Assembly: GCF_000719955.1 (NCBI RefSeq)
Contig: NZ_JOII01000003.1
Location: forward strand, 186,001 to 250,000
Source: Streptomyces albidoflavus
GTDB taxonomy: Bacteria; Actinomycetota; Actinomycetes; Streptomycetales; Streptomycetaceae
Direction: 5' to 3'
Length of the DNA stretch: 64,000 nucleotides
The notes under the pieces are model-generated. The model did no database searches and was not told the origin of the DNA. It was given only the letters and a program-made list of their open reading frames with translations. Position 1 is the first letter of the stretch; the number at the start of each line of letters is the position of its first letter. This document shows, piece by piece, positions 17,355 to 25,349 of this stretch. The translations under genes and the position numbers were made by a program.

Positions 17355-19111
17355 GCCGCCCCGCCCCCGCGCCGCGCCTGCCGGTCGCCGACGCCGCGAC
17401 GGTCCGCCGGGCCGTCCGGCAGCTGGTCAGGGAGGACTCCCGCGCCGTGTGGGCCACCCTCGTACTGACCTGCCTCGTCGCCCTCGCGGCGGCGTCAGGC
17501 CCCTGGCTCCTCGGCCGGATCGTCGACCGGGTCCAGGCGGGCGGCCTGGCCGCCTCCGGCATCGACCTGCTGGCCGCGGCCGTACTGGGCTGCGCGGCGG
17601 CCCAGTTGCTGCTGACCCGCTGGGCCCGCGGCGTCTCCCACCGCTTCGGCGAACGCGCCCTGGCCCGCCTCCGCGAGGAGGTGGTCGAGCGGGCCCTCGC
17701 CCTGCCCGGCCGCGTCGCGGACAAGGCCGGCACCGGGGACCTCGTCACCCGGGCCACCCTCGACGTGGCGACCGTCGCGGCCACCCTGCGCTCGGCCGGG
17801 CCGGACATCTTCGTCGCCGTCGTCCAGGCCGTCTTCCTCTTCGGCGCGATCTTCCTCCTCTCCCCGCTCCTCGGCCTCTGCTCCCTGGTGGGGCTGCCGT
17901 TGATCGCGGGCGTGAGCCGCTGGTACCTGGCCCGCTCCCGCGAGGCGTACCTCGCCGAGGGTGCGGCGGCGGGCGAGGTCTCCGAGATCCTCAACTCCAC
18001 GGCGCTGGGCGCCCGTACGGTCGAGGCGTACGGGCTCCAGGAGCGGCGCGGCCAAGTCCTCGACGAGGCCGTCGACACCACGTACCGGGCGGGTGAACGC
18101 ACCCTCGCGCTGCGGTCGGTGCTCTTCCCGGTCACCGAGTTCGCGCACACCCTGCCGCTGGCGCTGATCCTGCTGGCCGGCGGGTTCGGGTACCTGGAGG
18201 GGGCGCTCTCGCTCGGCGCGGTGGTGGCCGGGGGGCTGTACATGTGGCAGCTGGTCGACCCGCTCGACCAGCTCCTCGTCTGGGTCGAACAACTCCAGCG
18301 CAGCGGCGCCTCGTTCGCCCGGATCAAGGGGGTCGGACTGGTCGCCCACCCGCAGGACACCCCGGTGGCGGCTCCCGCCGGCGACCTCGTCGAGGTCACC
18401 GGCGTGGGCTACTCCTACCTCCCCGGCCAGGAGGTCCTGCGCGACGTCACGCTGAGCGTGCGCCCAGGTGAACGGCTCGCCGTGGTGGGCCGTTCCGGCG
18501 CGGGCAAGTCCACCCTCGGCAAGCTGCTGGCCGGGGTGGACACCCCCGACAGCGGCAGCGTCCTGGTCGGCGGGGTCCCCGTCGCCGAGCTGGCCGCCGC
18601 CGGCGAACTGGGCAGCCGCGTCGTCCTCCTCACCCAGGAGCACCACGTCTTCCTGGGCACCCTGCGCGAGAACATGACCATGGCCGCGCCGGGGGCCGAC
18701 GACGCGGCGGTGCTCGCGGCGCTGGCCCTCGTCGAGGCGGAGTGGGTGGCCGGGCTGCCCGACGGCCTGGACACCCGGCTCGGCCCCGGCGGGCTCGTCC
18801 TCGAAGCGGCCCAGGCCCAGCAGCTCACCCTCGCCCGGGTGCAGCTGGCCGACCCGCACACGCTGATCCTGGACGAGGCGACCTCGCTGCTGGACCCGAG
18901 GACGGCACGGCAGGCGGAGCGCGCCATGGCCGCCGTCCGCGCGGACCGTACCGTGATCGCCATCGCCCACCGCCTCCAGACCGCCCACGACGCCGACCGG
19001 GTCGCCGTCATGGAGGCGGGCCGCGTCGTGGAACTCGGCACCCACGAGGAGCTGGTGGCGGCCGGCGGCGTCTACGCGGGGCTGTGGCGCTCCTGGAACG
19101 GCGAGGGCTGA
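17351..19111 (+). CDS. Exporter-fold ABC half-transporter with active Walker motifs
   Basis: A 586-residue partner of the preceding gene: six membrane spans (about 30-310) and a C-terminal ATPase. Walker A GRSGAGKST (380-388), Walker B LILDEATSLLD and H-loop IAHRLQ are intact. The signature reads LEAAQ (484-488) instead of LSGGQ. Combined with the upstream subunit, one composite site is complete and the other is degenerate on both sides, as in asymmetric heterodimeric exporters such as TM287/288. The ATG start overlaps the upstream stop by four bases. The cargo is unknown; the siderophore locus is the best clue. Confidence 0.92.
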   Translation: MSRPAPAPRLPVADAATVRRAVRQLVREDSRAVWATLVLTCLVALAAASGPWLLGRIVDRVQAGGLAASGIDLLAAAVLGCAAAQLLLTRWARGVSHRFGERALARLREEVVERALALPGRVADKAGTGDLVTRATLDVATVAATLRSAGPDIFVAVVQAVFLFGAIFLLSPLLGLCSLVGLPLIAGVSRWYLARSREAYLAEGAAAGEVSEILNSTALGARTVEAYGLQERRGQVLDEAVDTTYRAGERTLALRSVLFPVTEFAHTLPLALILLAGGFGYLEGALSLGAVVAGGLYMWQLVDPLDQLLVWVEQLQRSGASFARIKGVGLVAHPQDTPVAAPAGDLVEVTGVGYSYLPGQEVLRDVTLSVRPGERLAVVGRSGAGKSTLGKLLAGVDTPDSGSVLVGGVPVAELAAAGELGSRVVLLTQEHHVFLGTLRENMTMAAPGADDAAVLAALALVEAEWVAGLPDGLDTRLGPGGLVLEAAQAQQLTLARVQLADPHTLILDEATSLLDPRTARQAERAMAAVRADRTVIAIAHRLQTAHDADRVAVMEAGRVVELGTHEELVAAGGVYAGLWRSWNGEG

Positions 19112-19225
19112 GACCGGGCCCCGCCACCACCCTCCCTACCGGTTCCAGCCATGGTCACGGGCGCTCGTGCACGGGGTCTGGACAGTGTGCGGTGCGCGTG
19201 CTGTCATGCCAACTGCCGTTCCTTC

Positions 19226-19246
19226 CAACGTTGTACAACCACGTTG
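19226..19246. promoter_or_regulatory. Nested palindrome upstream of the GH2 gene
   Basis: The outer repeat CAACGT-N9-ACGTTG spans 19226-19246 and encloses part of the perfect decamer GTTGTACAAC (19230-19239). It lies 69 bases before the GH2 start in an otherwise gene-free 203-base gap. Its form suits a sugar-responsive LacI- or GntR-type repressor, but no such regulator is adjacent. Confidence 0.5.
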
Positions 19247-19314
19247 CCCCGGCCGGAACGGCGAGCCGCCACCTCCCCCCGAAGCGTTTTCCGCAGTTCA
19301 CGCAAGGAGGACCC

Positions 19315-21933
19315 GTGCGCACCACCGGCCTCAGACGTCACGGACGTCACCTGGCACTGCTCCTGACCACGGCCCTGGCCCTCACGGCCTTCGGCGTCGC
19401 CCCCTCGGGCGCGGCGTCGGGCGACGACGAACCGGTCGTCGCCCACGGCCTCAAGGGCGAGTACTACACCCACTCCGCCGAGGGGGCCTTCGACTTCCAC
19501 GAGCTGAAGGCCACCGTCTTCGATCCGGACATCGACTTCCCCAGCCTCGACGCCCGGCTCCAGTCCACGACCGGACAGGCGGACGACGTCAGCGTCCGCT
19601 GGACCGGCAAGCTGGTCCCGGAGAAGACCGGCGCGACGACGTTCTCCATGACCGGTGACAACGGCTTCCGGCTCTGGGTCGACGACGAACTGGTCATCGA
19701 CCACTGGGTCGACGACTGGGACAAGGAACAGATCTCCGACGAGGTCGAGCTGACCGCCGGTGAGGAGGTGGACATCAAGGTCGAGTACTTCGAGCACTTC
19801 GGCGGCTCCAGCCTCCGCCTGCGCTGGACCGAACCCGGCGGGCAGAAGGAGCCCGTCCCGTCCTCGGCGTTCCGGCTGCCCGACGACTGGGAGTACAACG
19901 GCGCCATCGGCTCCACCGTCCAGGCGGACGGCCGCACCCTGAAACTCGACTTCGCCCGGAAGCCGGGACCGCTCCCGGCCGGCCTGGAGAACCACCTCAC
20001 CGCCGTCATCGGTGGCGCGAAATGGCCGCTGGACGGGGTGAAGCCCGACCCCGACGACCCGCGCGCCCTCCTCGTGGGCCTCGCGGAACCGGTCGTCGGC
20101 AACAAGAACGGCGACGCCCCCGGCAACGCCGACCTGACCTACGACGGCGAAGGCGGCCTCGTCGAGAGCGACGGCACGCCCGTCGACGCCTTCTGGACCA
20201 GCGGCGACAACCACTCCACGCACCAGCTGACCACCCGCTGGGGCGACGAGGTCACCCCGGCCAACGCCCACCGCGAGTACCCGCGCCCCCAGCTCACCCG
20301 TGGCGAGTGGCGCAACCTGAACGGCACCTGGCAGTTCGCCGGCGCGAAGGAGGGCGAGCGTCCGCCGGTCGGCAGGAAGCTCGGCGAAAAGATCCTCGTG
20401 CCGTACCCGGTCGAGTCGCAGCTCTCCGGCATCGAGCGGCACGAGGACCGCATGTGGTACCGCCGCACCTTCACCGTGCCCGCCGACTGGAAGATCGGCC
20501 AGCGCCAGCGCCTGCGGCTCAACTTCGGCGCCGTGGACTGGAAGTCCGAGGTCTACGTCAACGGGAAGAAGGTCGCCGGTCACGAAGGCGGCTACGACAA
20601 GTTCAGCGCCGACGTCACCGACGCCCTGAAGCCCGGCCGCACCCAGGAACTGATCGTCGGCGTCTACGACCCCACCGACGCCGACAGCGGCGAGAACCCG
20701 CCGATGGGCAAGCAGCGCCTGGACCCCAGCGGCATCTGGTACACCCCGTCCTCCGGCATCTGGCAGACCGTCTGGATGGAACCGGTCGCCGCCGACCACG
20801 TCGACGACCTCAAGCTGACGCCCGACGTGGCGAAGGAACAGCTCACCGTCGAGACCGGGGGAGTCCGCGACGGCCTCCCCGTGAAGGCCGACGTCTTCGC
20901 GGGCAAGCGGAAGATCGCCACCGCCACCGGCACCTCCGGCACCCCGCTCACCGTGAAGATCAAGAACCCGCACCTGTGGTCGCCCGACGACCCCTACCTG
21001 TACGACCTCAAGGTCAGCGTCGGGAAGGACAGGGTCGGCAGCTACTTCGGGATGCGCACGATCTCCGTCGAGAAGGTGAACGGCACCCCGCGCACCCTGC
21101 TCAACGGCGAGCCCGTCTTCCTCATGGCCACCCTCGACCAGGGCTTCTGGCCCGACGGCCTGCACACCGCGCCCAGTGACGAGGCCCTCGCCTACGACCT
21201 CAAGCTGCACAAGAAGCTGGGCTTCAACTCGGTCCGCAAGCACATCAAGGTCGAACCCGACCGCTGGTTCCACTGGGCCGACAAGCTCGGGCTGCTGGTC
21301 TGGCAGGACATGCCGTCCATGGAGGCGGGACGCAACCCCGGCCAGGCGGCGCGCGCCCAGTTCGAGCGCGAGATGAAGACCATGATCGACCAGCACCGCA
21401 ACCACCCCTCGGTCGTCATGTGGGTCACCCTCAACGAGGGCTGGGGCCAGTACGACGAAGCCCGCCTCGCCGACCAGGCCAAGTCCTGGGACCCGACCCG
21501 CCTGGTCAACGCGATGTCGGGGATCAACCTCGGCGTCGACGGCGGTACCGGCGACATCCTCGACGAACACGGCTACCCCAGCCCCGCCCTGCCGCCGAAG
21601 CCGGACGGCGAACGCGCCATGGTCACCGGCGAGTACGGCGGTCTCGGCCTCGCGGTCCCGGGCCACGCCTGGGCGGTGCAGCAGTCCTACGTCGACGTCG
21701 ACCCGGCCACGTACACGGACGACTACCTCGAAAAGCTGGACGAGGTGCGCCAGTTGGCCTGCGACGGCAGCAACGGCGCGGTCTACACGCAGATCTCCGA
21801 CGTCGAGGGTGAGCTGAACGGCCTCGCGACGTACGACCGCAGGGTCGTCAAGCCGGACGTGAAGCGCGTGCACGACGCCCATCGGGCGCTGATCCGCGAC
21901 GCCTCGCAGGACACCGTGCCGAACTGCTCCTGA
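19315..21933 (+). CDS. Secreted GH2 glycoside hydrolase with PA14 domain
   Basis: An 872-residue protein. The GTG at 19315 has a perfect AAGGAGG site and is followed by a signal peptide to about residue 34. A PA14 domain follows (about 45-170; KGEYYTHSAEGAFDFHELKA near its start). The GH2 jelly-roll, immunoglobulin-like and TIM-barrel domains come next. The acid/base is probably E708 in TLNEGWGQ and the nucleophile E773 in TGEYGG. It is likely a secreted exo-glycosidase such as a beta-galactosidase, glucuronidase or arabinosidase; specificity cannot be read. It is followed by a hairpin and then a GH127 gene on the same strand, suggesting joint degradation of plant glycans. Confidence 0.9.
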   Translation: MRTTGLRRHGRHLALLLTTALALTAFGVAPSGAASGDDEPVVAHGLKGEYYTHSAEGAFDFHELKATVFDPDIDFPSLDARLQSTTGQADDVSVRWTGKLVPEKTGATTFSMTGDNGFRLWVDDELVIDHWVDDWDKEQISDEVELTAGEEVDIKVEYFEHFGGSSLRLRWTEPGGQKEPVPSSAFRLPDDWEYNGAIGSTVQADGRTLKLDFARKPGPLPAGLENHLTAVIGGAKWPLDGVKPDPDDPRALLVGLAEPVVGNKNGDAPGNADLTYDGEGGLVESDGTPVDAFWTSGDNHSTHQLTTRWGDEVTPANAHREYPRPQLTRGEWRNLNGTWQFAGAKEGERPPVGRKLGEKILVPYPVESQLSGIERHEDRMWYRRTFTVPADWKIGQRQRLRLNFGAVDWKSEVYVNGKKVAGHEGGYDKFSADVTDALKPGRTQELIVGVYDPTDADSGENPPMGKQRLDPSGIWYTPSSGIWQTVWMEPVAADHVDDLKLTPDVAKEQLTVETGGVRDGLPVKADVFAGKRKIATATGTSGTPLTVKIKNPHLWSPDDPYLYDLKVSVGKDRVGSYFGMRTISVEKVNGTPRTLLNGEPVFLMATLDQGFWPDGLHTAPSDEALAYDLKLHKKLGFNSVRKHIKVEPDRWFHWADKLGLLVWQDMPSMEAGRNPGQAARAQFEREMKTMIDQHRNHPSVVMWVTLNEGWGQYDEARLADQAKSWDPTRLVNAMSGINLGVDGGTGDILDEHGYPSPALPPKPDGERAMVTGEYGGLGLAVPGHAWAVQQSYVDVDPATYTDDYLEKLDEVRQLACDGSNGAVYTQISDVEGELNGLATYDRRVVKPDVKRVHDAHRALIRDASQDTVPNCS

Positions 21934-21947
21934 CCGGCCCGCCGGCC

Positions 21948-21982
21948 GAGGGGGCGGGCCCGCCCGCCGGACCCGCCCCCTC
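21948..21982 (+). terminator. Hairpin terminator after the GH2 gene
   Basis: An 11-base perfect stem, GAGGGGGCGGG with CCCGCCCCCTC, around a 13-base loop, 15 bases after the stop codon. There is no U-tract, as is usual in Streptomyces. It may attenuate rather than block read-through into the GH127 gene 28 bases further on. Confidence 0.7.
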
Positions 21983-22010
21983 ACCGGCCCCCACAGGCAG
22001 GACTCTCCTC

Positions 22011-24422
22011 ATGACACTGACACGCCGCACCGTGCTCCAGAGCAGTACGGCGGTGGCGGCCGCCGCCCTGGCCGGCGTCGGCGCCGGTACGGCCGAGGCC
22101 CGGCCCCGCCCGGCACGCGCCGAAGGAGCCGTGGCCCCCGACGCCTTCACCCGGCTGCCCCCGGGCAGCATCACCGCGCACGGCTGGCTCGCCGGCCAGC
22201 TCAGACTCCAGCTCGACGGCTTGTGCGGCCGGTTCGCGGAGACCTCCCACTTCCTCGCCATGGACACCTGCGGCTGGGTCCACCCGGAACTGGGCGCCTG
22301 GGAGGAACTGCCCTACTGGCTGCGCGGCTACGTCCCCCTCGCCATCGCCACCCAGGACGCCACCGCCCTCGCCACCTGCGAGCGCTGGATCGACGCCATC
22401 CTCGCGACCCAGGAGGCGGACGGGTTCTTCGGGCCGCGCGCCCTGCGCACCGGCCTCGACGACGGCCCCGACTTCTGGCCCTACCTGCCGCTCCTGATGG
22501 CACTGCGCACCTGGCAGGAGTACACGGACGACACCCGCATCGTGCCGTTCCTCAGCCGCTTCCTGCGGTACATGGCGGACCAGGGGGAGAGCGCCTTCGA
22601 CTCCAGCTGGGTCTCCGTGCGCTGGGGCGACGGCATCGACACGGCCCGCTGGCTCCACGACCGCACCGGCGACGCCTTCCTGGCCGGCCTCGTCGAGAAG
22701 ATGCACCGCTTCGGCGCCGACTGGACCGGCATCGCCCTGCCCACCCCGCACAACGTCGACATCTCCCAGGGCTTCCGCGAACCCGCCCAGTACGCCCAGT
22801 GGACGACCGACGGCGCCGACGCCCTGACCCGCGCCACCTACCGCACCTACGACCAGGTCCTCGCCTCGCACGGCCAGTTCCCCGGCGGCGGCATCGCGGG
22901 GGACGAGAACCTGCGCCCCGGGTTCGGCGATCCCCGGCAGGGCTTCGAGAGCTGCGGCATCGTCGAGTTCATGGCCAGCCACGAACTGCTCACCCGCATC
23001 ACCGGCGACCCGGTCTGGGCCGACCGCTGCGAGGAGCTGGCCTTCAACATGCTGCCCGCCGCCCTCGACCCGCAGGGCAAGGCCATCCACTATGTCACCA
23101 GCGCCAACGGCGTCCACCTCGACAACGTCCGCAAGTCCGACGGCCAGTTCCAGAACAGCTTCGCCATGCAGTCCTTCCGGGCCGGCGTCGACCAGTACCG
23201 CTGCTGCCCGCACAACTACGGCATGGGCTGGCCCTACTTCACCGAGGAACTCTGGCTCGCGGCCGACGGCGGCCTCGTCGCCGCGATGTACGCCGACTGC
23301 GAGGTGCGCGCCGAGGTCGGCGACGGGGTCGGCGCCACCGTCCGGGAGCGGACCGACTACCCCTTCGACGAGACCGTCACCCTGACCATCGGCGTCGAGC
23401 GGCCCGTCGCGTTCCCGCTGCGTCTGCGCGTCCCCGGCTGGTGCGAAGCGCCCCGGCTGACGGTGAACGGGGAAGCCGTCCCCGTCTCCGGCGGACCCCG
23501 CTACGCCGAGATCCGCCGCACCTGGCACGACGGCGACGAGGTGGTGCTCCGACTGCCCCAGCGCACCACCCTGCGCACCTGGTCCGGCAACCACGACCGC
23601 GTCAGCGTCGACCACGGCCCGCTGACGTACTCCCTGAGGATCGAGGAACGCTACGTCCGCACGGGCGGCAGCGACCCCTTCCCCGAGTACGACGTGCACG
23701 CCGCCTCCGCCTGGAACTACGGCCTGGCGCCGGACGGCTCGTTCACCCTCCACCGAGCGCGGGGCGCACGCGACGGCAACCCCTTCACCCTGGAGGGAAC
23801 GCCCGTCACCCTCACCGCGCGGGCCCGCCGCATCCCCGAGTGGACCGCGGACGACGAACAGGTGGTGGCACCCCTCCAGCAGAGCCCCGCGCGCAGCCTC
23901 GCCGCCGTCGAGGAGGTGACCCTGGTGCCGATGGGAGCCGCCCGCCTGCGCATCACGGCGTTTCCCACGGCCGCCCCCACCGGCCACCCCTGGACACCCG
24001 AACCCCCTCACCACCGGATACTCAACAAGCACAGCGACAAGGTCCTGGCCGTGGACGGCATGTCGACCGCGAACGACGCCCGGGTCGTCCAGTTCGACAA
24101 CGCGGGCACCGGCGACCACGCCTGGCAACTGCTGCCCGTACCCGGGGGAGCCCTGCGCCTGCGCAACGGCCAGAGCGGCAAGTACCTCGCGGTACGGGAC
24201 AGTTCCACCGCCGACAGCGCCCTCGCCGTCCAGTACGAGGACACCGGCCGCCCCGACCTGCTCTGGACCCGCGAGGACCAGGGCGACGGCTGGTTCCTGC
24301 TCCGCAACGCCCACAGCGGCAAGGTCCTCGGCGTCCACGAGATGGCCACCGGGAACAGCGCCCAGGTCGTCCAGTACACGGACAACGGAACGGAGGACCA
24401 CCTCTGGCGGCTGACGGACTGA
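22011..24422 (+). CDS. Secreted GH127 beta-L-arabinofuranosidase with ricin-type lectin domain
   Basis: An 803-residue protein. The N-terminus MTLTRRTVLQSS is Tat-like and followed by an Ala-rich hydrophobic stretch, so export is likely. The (alpha/alpha)6 barrel carries the GH127/DUF1680 zinc-thiolate signature: ESC at 313-315 and the adjacent cysteines C398-C399 in RCCPHN, matching Glu338, Cys340, Cys417 and Cys418 of HypBA1. In that enzyme Cys417 is the nucleophile. Residues about 670-803 form a ricin-B-like lectin with repeats such as HSGKVLGVHEM and QVVQYTDNGTEDHLW. Substrates of the family are beta-L-arabinofuranosides of plant cell-wall glycoproteins. It probably acts with the upstream GH2 enzyme. 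Confidence 0.9.
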   Translation: MTLTRRTVLQSSTAVAAAALAGVGAGTAEARPRPARAEGAVAPDAFTRLPPGSITAHGWLAGQLRLQLDGLCGRFAETSHFLAMDTCGWVHPELGAWEELPYWLRGYVPLAIATQDATALATCERWIDAILATQEADGFFGPRALRTGLDDGPDFWPYLPLLMALRTWQEYTDDTRIVPFLSRFLRYMADQGESAFDSSWVSVRWGDGIDTARWLHDRTGDAFLAGLVEKMHRFGADWTGIALPTPHNVDISQGFREPAQYAQWTTDGADALTRATYRTYDQVLASHGQFPGGGIAGDENLRPGFGDPRQGFESCGIVEFMASHELLTRITGDPVWADRCEELAFNMLPAALDPQGKAIHYVTSANGVHLDNVRKSDGQFQNSFAMQSFRAGVDQYRCCPHNYGMGWPYFTEELWLAADGGLVAAMYADCEVRAEVGDGVGATVRERTDYPFDETVTLTIGVERPVAFPLRLRVPGWCEAPRLTVNGEAVPVSGGPRYAEIRRTWHDGDEVVLRLPQRTTLRTWSGNHDRVSVDHGPLTYSLRIEERYVRTGGSDPFPEYDVHAASAWNYGLAPDGSFTLHRARGARDGNPFTLEGTPVTLTARARRIPEWTADDEQVVAPLQQSPARSLAAVEEVTLVPMGAARLRITAFPTAAPTGHPWTPEPPHHRILNKHSDKVLAVDGMSTANDARVVQFDNAGTGDHAWQLLPVPGGALRLRNGQSGKYLAVRDSSTADSALAVQYEDTGRPDLLWTREDQGDGWFLLRNAHSGKVLGVHEMATGNSAQVVQYTDNGTEDHLWRLTD

Positions 24423-24507
24423 GGGACTGACGGCGCCCGTGACTCCCCGCACGTCCATGTCGTTTTCCCGCCGGACCAGGCCCCCGCCTCGCTGCTTGAC
24501 TGCGGTC

Positions 24508-25332
24508 ATGACCACCGCTCACGCCGTTCACGCCGCTCACGTCCGCCTTTTCCGCTCCCTGCACACCCCGTCCGCCCCCTTGGCCCTCGCCAACGCCTGG
24601 GACGCCGCGAGCGCCCGCGTCGTCGAGGCCGCCGGCGCCCCGGCCGTCGCCACCACCAGCGCCGGGGTCGCCTGGGCGCTGGGGAGCGTCGACGGCAACA
24701 GCCTCGACCGCGACCGCGCGCTGGCGGCCCTCGCCCAGGTGACCGCCGTCGTGACGGTCCCGGTCACCGCCGACCTGGAGGACGGCTACGGCGCCGGCCC
24801 CGCCGAGGTCGGCGCCACCGTCACCCGCGCCCTCGCGGCCGGCGCCGCGGGCATCAACCTGGAGGACGGCACCCGCAGCCCGGCCGACTTCGCCACCCGC
24901 CTCACCGCCGCCCGCGACGCCGCCGACAAGGCAGGCACCGACCCGTTCCTCAACGCCCGCATCGACACCTACCTGCTCGGCCTCGGCGCCCCCGAACACC
25001 GCCTCACCGAGACCCTGACCCGCGCCCACCACTACGTCGCCGCGGGCGCCGACGGCATCTTCGTCCCGGGCGTCACCGACCCCGCCACCATCAGCGCCCT
25101 GGCGGCGGAGATCCCCGTACCGCTCAACGTCATGGCGGGCCCGGGAGCGCCGTCCGTCGCGGAACTGGGCCGCCTGGGGGTGGCCCGGGTGAGCCTGGGG
25201 TCGGGGGTGGCTCAGGCGGCTTACGGGGTGGTGGGGCGGGCGGCGCGGGAGTTGCTGGCCGGGGGGACGTACGACGCACTGGCGGACGCGGTGCCGTATC
25301 CGGAGATGCAGGGGCTGCTGGCCGGGCGGTAG
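24508..25332 (+). CDS. Isocitrate lyase / PEP mutase superfamily protein
   Basis: A 274-residue TIM-barrel protein. The opening LALANAWDAASARVVEAAG and the metal-binding DLEDGYG, followed by GINLEDG, are typical of the ICL/PEPM superfamily subgroup annotated as carboxyvinyl-carboxyphosphonate phosphorylmutase-like. The cysteine of true isocitrate lyases (KKCGH) is absent, so it is more likely a C-C lyase or hydrolase acting on a small oxaloacetate-like acid. An in-frame extension to 24439 is possible but Arg/Pro-rich. The neighbours give no pathway. It is convergent with the ABC exporter, 17 bases apart. Confidence 0.85.
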   Translation: MTTAHAVHAAHVRLFRSLHTPSAPLALANAWDAASARVVEAAGAPAVATTSAGVAWALGSVDGNSLDRDRALAALAQVTAVVTVPVTADLEDGYGAGPAEVGATVTRALAAGAAGINLEDGTRSPADFATRLTAARDAADKAGTDPFLNARIDTYLLGLGAPEHRLTETLTRAHHYVAAGADGIFVPGVTDPATISALAAEIPVPLNVMAGPGAPSVAELGRLGVARVSLGSGVAQAAYGVVGRAARELLAGGTYDALADAVPYPEMQGLLAGR

Positions 25333-25349
25333 GAGGGGGCGGGGGAGGG

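Noticed and set aside
16246-18096. Plus-strand ORF of 616 codons
   Set aside because: A frame-shifted shadow across both ABC half-transporter genes, with Ser/Pro/Arg-rich product.
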